Both the position numbers and the translations under genes were made by a program. From contig JAIBAM010000002.1 of assembly GCA_019695175.1 (NCBI GenBank), forward strand, positions 178,967-242,966: a stretch of 64,000 nucleotides of DNA, given 5' to 3'. Under the pieces are notes generated by a model. The model was given only the letters and a program-made list of their open reading frames with translations. It searched no databases and was not told the DNA's origin. Of this stretch, positions 36,605-45,951 are shown piece by piece. Within the stretch, counting starts at the first letter, position 1. Each line of letters begins with the position of its first letter. This stretch comes from Bdellovibrionales bacterium. Lineage in GTDB: Bacteria > Bdellovibrionota > Bdellovibrionia > Bdellovibrionales > UBA1609.

Positions 36605-38743
36605 TTAAAAACCGCGAGTGACTACTCTTTTTAATAAAGAGGATTGCGGCGAAGAGTTTTGTTTCAACTCGAAAGTCACACCAGAAGCCGTAATCCATGG
36701 AGCTATTTTTCCTGAATTCTCCCCTTCACACGCAAATAAATTCCCATTGGCAAACACACAGGCTCTGGAATTTCCTGAAGCCGACCAGCGAACGAAAGTG
36801 GTGCAAGTGGAAGAACCGTTAAGTGAACAATCTGGTGCCTCTAAACTATTTGTTGAAACGGCATAAACACGGACTGAGGCCAATACTTGACTCTCTTTTA
36901 CATTGGATACCTTAAGTTCAAACAACACTCCTTCTTTTGTAATCCATGGAGCTATTTTTCCTGAATTCTCCCCTTCACACGCAAATAAATTCCCATTGGC
37001 AAACACACAGGCTCTGGAATTTCCTGAAGCCGACCATTTAATTAAAGAACTACAAGTCGTTTTTCCAAACTCCAATTCACACGAATCTGCAGATATAACT
37101 GCCGGACTGACAGAAGCAAATGACGTTGAATTTGAACAAGTTTGATGTACTAGAGGTGAGCTCGCACAATTAACAGAACAGGTTTGTAAAGATTGAGGAC
37201 GCGTCACAGTTGAACAAAAAGAGTCATTAATTGCTTCCCCTATAGACGAAACACATTGTACCACTCGACTTTGTTGACCTGACTGATTTATACATTGATA
37301 AGATCGACTCTGTTGCCCAGAACTACATTCAGACCAATTTGAATAACTAAAATAAGGATTTGCAGAGCAAGTAGTCCAACCTGAAGAAGACCAAACATAA
37401 TTTGAAAGCGAAGGACTACCTGGGGGAGGCTGAGGAGCTTGTGGAGGTTGTGGAGCTTGTGGAGGTTGTGGAACCATACTTTTCCCCGCAAGACATCGTT
37501 CCGAATTATTTTGATAACTAATTTGAGAACTCCATTTATATTCTTTTGCAAAGTTATAAAAAGCTTTAGGAGTGACACAATAATAATTATTATCAACTTT
37601 TATTTCAGATTTAAATGTAGACTTGCCCTTCTCTAAGGGTAAGTTTACATAGAACATCCCGGAAGAATTATTTTCGAAATAATTTGAATCAATTTTTACT
37701 GCTTCTATAAAATACTCTTTGGGCTCAAACTCCACATTTGTAATAAAATTGTACCGAAGATCTTCAGGAAACTCACCGGAAACTTTAGCGTTTAAAAAAG
37801 TATTTTTTTCTAAAACGATATTTTGACTTTTACCAACTAAATCAACTTGTCCACCGGGACAGGGTTCTTTTCCGCTGAGTCCACAAACATGAAAAGCCGT
37901 GGCATGATGGTTTTGGTCAAACGTATTTTGTGAAATCAAAACTTGCTCTGATTGTGTAAATTCAATTAGAAATCCATTAGAACGATTCCTTTGAAAAATG
38001 GAATTAGTGAGATTCATTTTTTTGATTTTTGATCCCCAAATTCCAAACAAAAAAGCTTTATCGAATCGCGAAGAGTCAATTCTTAAATCCTCTATGGACC
38101 AAAAAGCAGCATTAAATATTTTTCCGTTTTCAAAATAGGTTTTACTTATTTCAACAGATTGTGAATTATAAATCTCTAAAGTAGATGCACATGCTTTTGA
38201 CCTTGTTTGAATACAAATATCATTTACTTCTTCAGCTTCTGGAATTATTTGAATCGGTTTGTTTGAGGACTCAAAAACCTTAATCCCATTTATAATGATA
38301 CTTCCAACGCTTAAAAATTTGAACAATGAAACACTATATCCTCCGTATCGAACAAAACTTCCTTGATCATTTCCCACCAATTTAAACTGTGGGATAGATT
38401 CCACTCCAAGCGCACAACTTTCATCTCCACAGTAGATCGGACCATTTACATTAATTCGGTTAATTTTATTTTTCTTCGCTTCACCAACACAATTTATCCA
38501 TGATTCAATATCTACGGCTGTACATTCTCTATCGGCTAAGGTTTGAGCCTCGGTTACGATCGCCAAGTTCGATTGTGATTCGAGCTGTAGCCTTAAGTTT
38601 TGCAAATATTTAGTCTGAACCTGAAAACTTGAAGAATCCAAGTTAATTTGATTTGCTTCAAAAGAAGTCTGTGAACACTGGTTATAAATCAATAAACCCA
38701 TAACCAATGCCAAGGAAATCACTCCAGTATTAAGATACTTCAT
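36605..38743 (-). CDS. Large beta-helix lipoprotein with thrombospondin-like and duplicated domains
   Basis: A 712-residue exported protein; the leader ends at a Cys (IYNQC), so it is probably a lipoprotein. Residues ~90-420 are a right-handed parallel beta-helix of the pectate-lyase type (KTYFENGKIF, NSIFQRNRSNGFLI, NTFDQNHHATAF). A linker of PQPPQA repeats follows. Then comes a stretch like thrombospondin type 1 repeats (YSNWSECSSGQQSRSYQC). Two C-terminal copies of a ~60-residue domain (WSASGNSRACVFANGNLFAC) end the protein. It looks like a surface adhesin or binding protein. Confidence 0.75.
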   Translation of the reverse strand: MKYLNTGVISLALVMGLLIYNQCSQTSFEANQINLDSSSFQVQTKYLQNLRLQLESQSNLAIVTEAQTLADRECTAVDIESWINCVGEAKKNKINRINVNGPIYCGDESCALGVESIPQFKLVGNDQGSFVRYGGYSVSLFKFLSVGSIIINGIKVFESSNKPIQIIPEAEEVNDICIQTRSKACASTLEIYNSQSVEISKTYFENGKIFNAAFWSIEDLRIDSSRFDKAFLFGIWGSKIKKMNLTNSIFQRNRSNGFLIEFTQSEQVLISQNTFDQNHHATAFHVCGLSGKEPCPGGQVDLVGKSQNIVLEKNTFLNAKVSGEFPEDLRYNFITNVEFEPKEYFIEAVKIDSNYFENNSSGMFYVNLPLEKGKSTFKSEIKVDNNYYCVTPKAFYNFAKEYKWSSQISYQNNSERCLAGKSMVPQPPQAPQPPQAPQPPPGSPSLSNYVWSSSGWTTCSANPYFSYSNWSECSSGQQSRSYQCINQSGQQSRVVQCVSSIGEAINDSFCSTVTRPQSLQTCSVNCASSPLVHQTCSNSTSFASVSPAVISADSCELEFGKTTCSSLIKWSASGNSRACVFANGNLFACEGENSGKIAPWITKEGVLFELKVSNVKESQVLASVRVYAVSTNSLEAPDCSLNGSSTCTTFVRWSASGNSRACVFANGNLFACEGENSGKIAPWITASGVTFELKQNSSPQSSLLKRVVTRGF
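36690..36787. repeat. Exact 98-bp direct repeat, copy 1
   Basis: Identical base for base to 36939-37036, 249 bp apart, inside the coding sequence of the beta-helix lipoprotein. It encodes the core of the second C-terminal domain. Complete identity points to a recent duplication or gene conversion. Confidence 0.95.
36939..37036. repeat. Exact 98-bp direct repeat, copy 2
   Basis: Second copy of the 98-bp unit, encoding the core of the first C-terminal domain in the reading direction of the gene (minus strand). Flanking sequences on both sides differ between the copies, so the boundaries are sharp. Confidence 0.95.
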
Positions 38744-38889
38744 GATTTATAGATTACTAGATATTCCTAAGTAGCATATAGAAATAAATTAAATAATAAA
38801 TATTTGTTTTAAAATGAGACAAAAAGCTCATCCGAATAAAGTTGCTTTATTTTTTTACTTTTCCTTAACGATCTCTATTAATTGAAGAA

Positions 38890-39666
38890 TCATGGCCCAA
38901 CCACAACTGAATATGCAATAGCACCTCCGCTTTGTTGTTGAGGTCTCAAAACGACTCCAACTATGGGTGCTGTTTCCCCTTCATTCATCCCACCACCGAT
39001 CACATTATTGATATAGTTCATAACATGTTGATGATCCCCCTGTAATGCGCCTAAGCCCAATGGTGGAAGTGAATGCTGCTGAAAAGCGATTTCAAAGTTG
39101 AGAAGTCCTTCAAGATCAATTTGCCTTTTAATATTTATAATTGCTTTTTCAACCACGTCATTTATTACATCTGCTTGTACCTGCAGCAAATAATCACTCA
39201 ACTGATTTAATGTCAGCACCTGTACTTGGTCCAAGGTCCCCATTGGGGTCAGCATTGCTTTAACAACATTAAGGAGGTAGTATTTAATAACATTCATTGC
39301 TTGAGGTGATAAGTCGACTGAATGAAAAACGCTAAAGCGAAGAAGGTATTCACTCAGTGCTGGTGGTTGTGTTGGCTTGTTTGGTCCCTTTGGTTTAGTT
39401 ATTTGAGCGGTGATCACCATTTGATTATTAATACCCGCAGCGGCTAAATGCTGAGATAACTTAATCGAAACTGCTCCCATTACATGCCGCAAAGCTCTCA
39501 AAGCATTATTTGTCCCAACAACAATATAGGGACCAGTTCCGCTAACAACTTGAGCGCAAGGACTAGTAGCTTCTGCTTCAGCCTCAAAAAACTGAAATGT
39601 AAATATAAAAAATAGAGCAACCAAACAAAAACGTTGACTAAAAATTCGCGACAAAACCATATACAT
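38890..39666 (-). CDS. Hypothetical secreted protein
   Basis: A 258-residue product with a strong signal peptide (CLVALFFIFTFQFFEAEA). The mature part is mostly helical with repeated hydrophobic patches and a glycine/histidine turn (GALQGDHQHVMNYINN), and it ends in a short beta-rich tail. No family recognised. A start two codons later is equally possible. Confidence 0.55.
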   Translation of the reverse strand: MYMVLSRIFSQRFCLVALFFIFTFQFFEAEAEATSPCAQVVSGTGPYIVVGTNNALRALRHVMGAVSIKLSQHLAAAGINNQMVITAQITKPKGPNKPTQPPALSEYLLRFSVFHSVDLSPQAMNVIKYYLLNVVKAMLTPMGTLDQVQVLTLNQLSDYLLQVQADVINDVVEKAIINIKRQIDLEGLLNFEIAFQQHSLPPLGLGALQGDHQHVMNYINNVIGGGMNEGETAPIVGVVLRPQQQSGGAIAYSVVVGP

Positions 39667-39833
39667 TTTTTCCCTTACCCTAAAGAATTTAATTTTTAAA
39701 TTTAGCCCCTATCCATTCACCTTCCATTTTAAATTTGGAACCTAAATTTATACTTAAAAATAAAACTATGTATTTTTTCCTTACCAAAAGACCCTTATCC
39801 AAATTCATTTTTATTTGCTCCATAAGATAAACA

Positions 39834-40103
39834 TTGGTTTATCCCACTCTTTTAGGACCACCTTTTCGGTTCACCTTTGATTTATCCGATTTAAATTCTT
39901 CAGATAAAGATAAACCCACAGTAATGGTAAACTGGGCGCCAGTTTATAGCGAGAGCAAACGGTGGAGTCTTTTACTTGACGAAAAAAATTTTCAAGGGCA
40001 ACGGCTGTTTTTTTATAAGGCCGAAAAATTTGAATTTCAAAAAAGTCCTATCAAGCAAGATAATTTATCCGGCTCTGTCTTTCTATTCGACAACAATTTG
40101 TGA
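39834..40103 (+). pseudogene. Possible gene fragment
   Basis: An open frame of about 89 codons from a TTG with no good ribosome binding site. The residues (WSLLLDEKNFQGQRLFFYK) look like real protein but match nothing I know. It ends at a transposon-end-like sequence, so it may be the remains of a gene cut off by insertion. Confidence 0.3.
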
Positions 40104-40127
40104 CCTTCCCCCGTTTTAGTGGACACA
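40102..40127. mobile_element. Possible insertion-sequence end remnant
   Basis: The sequence TGACCTTCCCCCGTTTTAG followed by TGGACAC resembles the terminal inverted repeats of IS3-family elements. No transposase is left in the following 700 bases, so at most a relic is present. The octamer TAGTGGAC is also the outer block of the two palindromes at 34864 and 35105. Confidence 0.3.
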
Positions 40128-40822
40128 GAATCTAACCTGAACCTCACTCCGAAGGAAGTTTCGTTTCGAAGACGGTCAGGGAATTTTAGATGAACTATGT
40201 CCAAGACCGAAGGGGGAATTTATGGGCAAGAAAGCAAAAGCGGGTACGTCGCAGCTATAGGAGGCTGTTGAGCAAAGATCTTCACAAAATGGACCTCCCT
40301 GTGAAGAAGGTTGTTAGACGCTCATTTATCAAATCTCAAAGAATTATTCGTTTCCACAGCAGAGAGTTCAAGTGAATGATCTTGTTAGAAAGTTATGGAT
40401 AAAAATCAAAGACGAAAGAATTGCAATGACTGAACAACTTCAACTTGACTTGTTTACAGCATAAAAATTACAAGAGCGAAAATAATTTTGGAAAACTTCA
40501 ATAAAGTTTCTACACTTTCGGGACGCGGCCAAGTGAGCTATCAAGGATCAGCTAAGAATCGACAACCTGTTACTTATGCAGGGGCAAGCCTCTAGCGCAA
40601 AAGTTATTAAACATGCAGTAAAAATTTCGAGACTCTATCCAAAGAAAAATCTGAAACAGAAGAGAAGTTCACCCTCTTGGACAGTGGTGCGGACCAGGAA
40701 GAGCTAATAAAAGAATCCGTCCAAGTGATTCAAGATAACTTGCGTGAGTTCGAGCGCGGCTTTCGTAAAACCAAAGGCTCGGTGAAGAAAGGCTTCTACG
40801 CCGTAGGCTCAAGCAAGTCATT
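40128..40822. other. Non-coding stretch with gene remnants
   Basis: Several short frames exist but none has a start, ribosome binding site and length that support a gene. A frame without a start from about 40611 to 40826 (ending in a GFYAVGSSKSF tail) has protein-like, charged residues and may be the 3' end of a lost gene. This fits a decayed mobile region left of the recombinase gene. Confidence 0.4.
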
Positions 40823-40867
40823 TTGAGTTCAAACGGTCTCCATATTTTCATGCAGCTTGCTGATGGA

Positions 40868-41533
40868 ATGGAGAACACTAATCTTCATATTAAACTTATT
40901 CGTTTTGAGAACAAAAAAGATGCTAACAACCCTCAATTTGCCCTCACTCGGAAGGCATCTGGGGACGATTCTAACTTACTGGTCGCTAATTCGGTTATTG
41001 GAAAACTTGGTGAACCACGCTTCCCAATAACCGAACTCTTGCAAGCTATTGATTTCACCACATTTATCGTCAAAATCAGCAAACGAATTTCTGCTGAAGA
41101 CAATAAAAACATAGTCGAAATGTACTCTAAAGGCATGTCCCTTCGCGACATTTCGAATCAGCTTGGAATGTCGAAAAATGGTGTGCGCTCTAGCCTTCTA
41201 CGAGCGGGACAAGAGCTGCGCAATCCGGCTCCTAAAGTCACTCACAAGCGTTCGCTCAAGTCAGGCAAGCAAGCGGCTCTTCCTTACTATGGCTTCTGCT
41301 ACTTTGAAGGGAAGATCGTAAAAGACCCAAGGGAGTTTCCGACTCTTCAAAAAATTCATCGTCTCTGGACCCAGGGACGGACCATCCACCAGATAAATTT
41401 AGAATTGAATCGAGCTAAGCTTCCATCTCGCACAGGTAAAACTTGGAGCTGGGCCGCTCTTCAAAACATTGTCGCTCGATTTGAAAACAAGCAAGTCATC
41501 TTATCCAAAGGGGGAAATTATGAATTTAGATAA
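40868..41533 (+). CDS. Recombinase-domain protein without a catalytic domain
   Basis: About 221 residues. A helix-turn-helix (NKNIVEMYSKGMSLRDISNQLGMSKNGV) is followed by the Recombinase domain of large serine recombinases (GFCYFEGKIVKDPREFPTLQKIHRLW, then RTGKTWSWAALQNIV). The N-terminal resolvase domain with its catalytic Ser is absent. I pick the ATG at 40868; the frame is open from a TTG at 40823. It may bind DNA as a regulator or be a relic. It overlaps a tiny membrane-protein gene by 14 bases. Confidence 0.65.
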   Translation: MENTNLHIKLIRFENKKDANNPQFALTRKASGDDSNLLVANSVIGKLGEPRFPITELLQAIDFTTFIVKISKRISAEDNKNIVEMYSKGMSLRDISNQLGMSKNGVRSSLLRAGQELRNPAPKVTHKRSLKSGKQAALPYYGFCYFEGKIVKDPREFPTLQKIHRLWTQGRTIHQINLELNRAKLPSRTGKTWSWAALQNIVARFENKQVILSKGGNYEFR

Positions 41534-41720
41534 ACTAATCACCATTGCAGCCGGAGCAGTGCTCGCATTTTCGCTGACTATGAATCTCGATAAAATTCAA
41601 ACGCTGATCTGGAGAGCGCAAGCCACGCTTATCTATGAATCTCGCACGGAAACTTGGGGAAGCCCCCGTTTCTTTCCAAATCAAAGTTTTGTTAAAAGAA
41701 GTTCTGATCATAATCATTAA
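41520..41720 (+). CDS. Small membrane protein coupled to the recombinase-like gene
   Basis: A 66-residue product from the ATG at 41520 with a GGGGG-type ribosome binding site inside the end of the upstream gene. It has one N-terminal hydrophobic helix (LITIAAGAVLAFSLTM) and a polar tail with aromatic residues and a His-rich end. Unknown function; the overlap suggests a fixed two-gene unit. Confidence 0.5.
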   Translation: MNLDKLITIAAGAVLAFSLTMNLDKIQTLIWRAQATLIYESRTETWGSPRFFPNQSFVKRSSDHNH

Positions 41721-41755
41721 ATTGAAACAGTATAGTTCTTAACAGAGATACTTTT

Positions 41756-44700
41756 TTAACAATTTTTTGAACCGAAAGATTTTTGATTTATTTCTTTCTC
41801 TTTCCACATATAAAAAATAACTGGATAAATCAGTAGCTCCAAAAGGAAGGACGTAAAGAGTCCACCGATCATAGGTGCAGCAATTCGCTTCATGACATCG
41901 GCTCCCGCGCCAAGGGACCACATGATCGGAATAAGTCCCATGAATAGTGCCATAACCGTCATTAATTTAGGACGAACTCGATGGACGGCTCCTTCGATCA
42001 CAGCATCATGAAGATCCTTTGTGGTATTCATGGCACCACGTTTTTCACGATCCGAATAAGCAATGTCCAAGTACATGAGCATAAAGACGCCCGTTTCAGC
42101 ATCAAGCCCTAAAAGGGCAATCATCCCCACCCAAGCGGCTATGGAGAGGTTGTAATCGAGTGCCACCAGAAACCACACAGCTCCAATAAGTGAAAAGGGA
42201 ACAGCCAAAAGAATGATGGCTGTTTTGATCCAAGACTTCGTATTGAGATGAAGAAGGAGAAGAATCAAAATGAGAGTCAGAGGAATCACGACTTTGAGTC
42301 GCTCCTTCACGCGCTCCATATTCTCAAATTGCCCGCTCCAAGAAAGTGTCACTCCAGTTGGAAGTTTCACTTGATCACTCACAATTTTTTTTGCTTTTTC
42401 AACAAAGCTTCCGATGTCAATTTTGCTTTGGTCTAAATCAACATAAACATATCCCACTAGAGCTGCGTTTTCGTCGCGTATCATGGATGCGCCTTCTGAA
42501 ATCTTGACCTTAGCGATCTCTTTGAGAGGAATCTGCGCTCCAATTGGAGTGGAAATTAGAACGCGCTCAATTGCTTCAATGTCTTGTCTAAAATCGGGAG
42601 CAAATCGAACTTGAATTGGATAGCGCTCGCGGCCCAACAAAGCAGTCGAGACGTTTTCTCCTCCCACGGCACCCATAGCTTGCTCCTGGGCTTCTTTCAA
42701 TGAGAGTCCATAGAACTTGAGTTTCTCACGATCAAAAGTGACATCAAGAAAATAGCCGCTCGCAATTCGCTCGGCCACAACGGCCCTAGCCCCTTGAGCG
42801 CTTTTTAATACAGACTCAACATCTCGCCCGACTTTCTCGATTTGTTTCAAGTCGGAGCCGAAAATTTTGATTCCAATTGGGCTACGAATTCCCGTTGAAA
42901 GCATGTCGATACGATTCTTAATTGGCATCGTCCAAATATTTGGCATTCCAAGAAAACTTAGTTTTTCATTCATCTCAGAAACCAAATCTTCTTCAGAAAT
43001 TGTCTCAGGCCAAATTCGATTGAGGGGACCCTTCAAAACATCTGGTAAAGCTGAGTACCAGCGTTCCTGTTTGCGCCATTCTGATTTCGACTTTAGGACA
43101 ATTGTTGTTTCAATCATTGAAAGGGGAGCTGTGTCGGTAGAGGTGTCAGCGCGACCAGCTTTGCCAAAGACCGTTTCGACTTCTGGAAAGGATTTAAGGA
43201 TCTGATCTTGGGTCGTTAAGACCTTTTGCGCTTCAGAAACTGAGAGCCCTGGAAGAGCCGTTGGCATGTAAAGAAGACTGCCCTCGTGAAGCGTCGGCAT
43301 AAATTCAGAACCTAGCATAGCGAAGCCTGGGAAAATCGAGAGGACTAGCGCCACTGCAATGCCAAGAACCGTCTTTTTTCTTTCTAGAACCCAATGAAGA
43401 ACAGGTTCATAGATAGCAAATAGCCTGCGGCTGATAGGATGCTGATGTTCTGAATAATACTTACCAACAAGAACATGATCCCCAATCTTGTTCAGCCAAG
43501 GGAGAGGACCTTTAAAATGATCGGGTCTGGCAAAGAGCATTCTCATGGCGGGATCAAGAGTGATAGCAAGAATAGCTGCAATCGCCATGGCAAGATTTTT
43601 TGAAAGGGCAAGGGGTCTGAACAAACGCCCCTCTTGATCCACCAAAGTAAAAATAGGCAGAAAAGCCACGGCAATCACAAGAAGAGAAAAGAACACGGAA
43701 GGTCCAACTTCCATCAAAGCCCCAAGTCTCACTTTAAAGAAGCTTTCTTTTCGTCCCCCCTCATCCCAATGCTGAATTTTCCGATACGCATTCTCAACTT
43801 CAACGATTGCGCCATCCACCAAGACGCCGATTGAGATTGCAATTCCTGCGAGGGACATGATGTTCGAGCTTTGTCCCATCAACACCAAAGGTATAAAACT
43901 TAAAGCAACGGCAATAGGAATAGTGACAATGGGAACAATCGCCGAAGGTATATGCCAAAGAAAAAGCAGAATCACGAGACTGACAATGATGAGTTCTTCG
44001 ATCAGAGTTCCTTTGAGATTTTCAATCGCCCGGTGAATAAGGTCTGAGCGATCATAAACAGTCTGAATCCGAACTCCTTCAGGCAAAGACTTTTGCAAGA
44101 CTTCTATTTTGTCTTTCACCCTTGAGATCACGGCAGGAGCGTCTTCTCCCTGCCTCATTACAATAATTCCACCAACAGCATCGCCCTGACCGTTGAAGTC
44201 CGTAATTCCTCGTCTCATCTCAGGCCCGAGAGTAACTTGGGCCAAATGCTTAACTAGAATGGGCGCACGGCTTTTCAAAGGATAAGTAACAACGGCATTT
44301 TCCATTTCCTCGACATTGAAAATAAGTCCTTGGGACCTGACCATCGCCTCAGTCCCCGAAACTTCGATGACTCTTCCACCAGTCTCTTGATTAGCTCCGC
44401 GAACAGCTTCCATCACCTGTGACAGAGAAACTTGGTAAAGCTGAAGTTTGCGTGGATCAACCCGCACCTGAAACTGCTTGGTAAATCCACCAACACTTGC
44501 GACCTCGGAAACCCCAGGCACAGATTGTAGCTGATACCGGAGCGTCCAGTCTTGTAGTGACCTCAGATCACCTGTGTTGAGCTTTCCTGAATCGTCGATC
44601 AGCGCGTATTGGTAAACCCATCCCACACTAGTAGCATCAGGTCCCAATTCTGTTTGAACCCCGCTTGGTAGTTGCGCTGATATTCGGCTTAAGTATTCGA

Positions 44701-45028
44701 CGGCGCGGCTCCGGGCCCAATAAAGATCAGTGTTATCTTCAAAGATCACATAAACGTAAGAATAGCCGTAATCAGAAAATCCCCTGACAGATTTTATTTT
44801 AGGAGCCCCAAGAAGAGAGGCTACTATCGGGTAGGTCACTTGTTTTTCGATGATCTCAGGCGAGCGATCCCATTTTGAATAAATGATGACCTGAGTGTCG
44901 GAAAGATCTGGAATGGCATCCAGTGGAATGCTCCGCATAGAGTAAACGCCAAAGCCAATCAGAACTGCTGTCGCCGCCAGTACCAAAAATCTGTTATGAG
45001 CTGAAAATTCAATGATTCTTTTAATCAT
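41756..45028 (-). CDS. cusA: CusA/CzcA-type heavy-metal efflux RND pump
   Basis: An inner-membrane proton-driven metal pump of about 1090 residues with 12 transmembrane helices and two large periplasmic loops. The proton-relay Asp lies in GVLVDGAIVEVENA, and the metal-RND region LDAETGVFMLMYLD and PKLMTVMALFMG agree with CusA rather than drug pumps. I place the start at 45028 (KRIIEFSAHNRFL), where ATG overlaps the cusB stop as ATGA; the frame is open 21 codons upstream. Expected substrates are Cu(I)/Ag(I), but Zn/Co/Cd cannot be excluded. Confidence 0.9.
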   Translation of the reverse strand: MIKRIIEFSAHNRFLVLAATAVLIGFGVYSMRSIPLDAIPDLSDTQVIIYSKWDRSPEIIEKQVTYPIVASLLGAPKIKSVRGFSDYGYSYVYVIFEDNTDLYWARSRAVEYLSRISAQLPSGVQTELGPDATSVGWVYQYALIDDSGKLNTGDLRSLQDWTLRYQLQSVPGVSEVASVGGFTKQFQVRVDPRKLQLYQVSLSQVMEAVRGANQETGGRVIEVSGTEAMVRSQGLIFNVEEMENAVVTYPLKSRAPILVKHLAQVTLGPEMRRGITDFNGQGDAVGGIIVMRQGEDAPAVISRVKDKIEVLQKSLPEGVRIQTVYDRSDLIHRAIENLKGTLIEELIIVSLVILLFLWHIPSAIVPIVTIPIAVALSFIPLVLMGQSSNIMSLAGIAISIGVLVDGAIVEVENAYRKIQHWDEGGRKESFFKVRLGALMEVGPSVFFSLLVIAVAFLPIFTLVDQEGRLFRPLALSKNLAMAIAAILAITLDPAMRMLFARPDHFKGPLPWLNKIGDHVLVGKYYSEHQHPISRRLFAIYEPVLHWVLERKKTVLGIAVALVLSIFPGFAMLGSEFMPTLHEGSLLYMPTALPGLSVSEAQKVLTTQDQILKSFPEVETVFGKAGRADTSTDTAPLSMIETTIVLKSKSEWRKQERWYSALPDVLKGPLNRIWPETISEEDLVSEMNEKLSFLGMPNIWTMPIKNRIDMLSTGIRSPIGIKIFGSDLKQIEKVGRDVESVLKSAQGARAVVAERIASGYFLDVTFDREKLKFYGLSLKEAQEQAMGAVGGENVSTALLGRERYPIQVRFAPDFRQDIEAIERVLISTPIGAQIPLKEIAKVKISEGASMIRDENAALVGYVYVDLDQSKIDIGSFVEKAKKIVSDQVKLPTGVTLSWSGQFENMERVKERLKVVIPLTLILILLLLHLNTKSWIKTAIILLAVPFSLIGAVWFLVALDYNLSIAAWVGMIALLGLDAETGVFMLMYLDIAYSDREKRGAMNTTKDLHDAVIEGAVHRVRPKLMTVMALFMGLIPIMWSLGAGADVMKRIAAPMIGGLFTSFLLELLIYPVIFYMWKEKEINQKSFGSKNC

Positions 45029-45951
45029 CTTGAAGCTTTCCCAGGCATACACATTGCCATCGGAATGTCCCAATGTTGATCTGGTGGACATTGAGGAGTC
45101 GAAGTATTTCCGCTCGAATCAGTTTTTTCAAAAGTTCCTCGAATTTTTGCCTCCGAGTCGATCAAGAAATTAGGGCCGGAGGATATAACATCACCCTCTT
45201 TAAGCCCTGAAATAATCTGGTATTCTTGTCCTGCTTTTTGACCCAAAGATACGGTCGTGGGCTTTAACCCTTGCTTCTCCGTGATCAAATAAACAAGGTC
45301 TCTCATTCCAGCTCGCAACACCGCCTGCTCAGGGACCGCTATTTGATCTTTTTCGACAGAGTTGATTTCGCCAAAAAAGCCTCCATCAATAACGACTCGG
45401 CGGGAATGCTTATTTAAAGTTCCAATCACCCGAACTGTTCGGCTTGAAGGATCAACCAAAGTGTCTATTGAACGAATTTTGCCTGTAAAAATATCCTCGC
45501 TACTTGAATCAGATTTTCCATTAAAATCAGATCCAACACGCACCTTCTGCAGGTCGGATTCGTATACTTGAAAAGCAATATCCTGATTTGAAATCCATCG
45601 ACCTGCGACAGGAATTGAAAATGTCAGATCTTTTTTAACAACGGTGTACTTTCCAATCCCAGCGAGTTGAAGCCCACGGTCTGAAACTTCGATTCCTTTT
45701 TCATTTTCAATTTCAGCCTGGACTTTTTGTTCGCCAGAAACTTTAACTAAAGCCATGCCGCAGATAGGGCACTTTCCAGGTTTATGTTCATGTACCTGTG
45801 GGTGCATAGGACAGGTGTAATAGCCTTGTGGATCTTCGTGAGCCACTTTTAAAGAATCTTGGCTCGATTTCTGATCTGCCTGTTTTGAGCAAGCGCCTAT
45901 TCCCAAGGTAAGGAGAAGGGCAGTAGCTAATAAGAAACGTTGCTTTGTCAT
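45025..45951 (-). CDS. cusB: CusB-like adaptor lipoprotein, lacking the alpha-hairpin and lipoyl part
   Basis: A 308-residue periplasmic adaptor. The leader ends in a lipobox (LGIGAC), followed by a heavy-metal-binding motif YTCPMHPQVHEHKPGKCPICG. After VAGRW the sequence goes straight to the beta-barrel (DIAFQVYESDLQKVRVG) and the membrane-proximal domain (LKEGDVISSGPNFLIDSEA). The barrel-sandwich and helical hairpin that normally lie between are missing, with no sign of a frameshift. A C-terminal tail with Cys and Met residues (QCPPDQHW, MAMCMPGK) may bind metal. Confidence 0.85.
   Translation of the reverse strand: MTKQRFLLATALLLTLGIGACSKQADQKSSQDSLKVAHEDPQGYYTCPMHPQVHEHKPGKCPICGMALVKVSGEQKVQAEIENEKGIEVSDRGLQLAGIGKYTVVKKDLTFSIPVAGRWISNQDIAFQVYESDLQKVRVGSDFNGKSDSSSEDIFTGKIRSIDTLVDPSSRTVRVIGTLNKHSRRVVIDGGFFGEINSVEKDQIAVPEQAVLRAGMRDLVYLITEKQGLKPTTVSLGQKAGQEYQIISGLKEGDVISSGPNFLIDSEAKIRGTFEKTDSSGNTSTPQCPPDQHWDIPMAMCMPGKASR

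Noticed and set aside
37288..37636. Leftward and rightward frames inside the beta-helix gene
   Set aside because: They lie opposite or out of frame to the long gene over the proline-rich linker and are explained by its repetitive codons.
40190..40375. Small arginine-rich open frame
   Set aside because: There is no ribosome binding site or family pattern, and the frame lies in a scarred region with other broken frames. It looks like chance.
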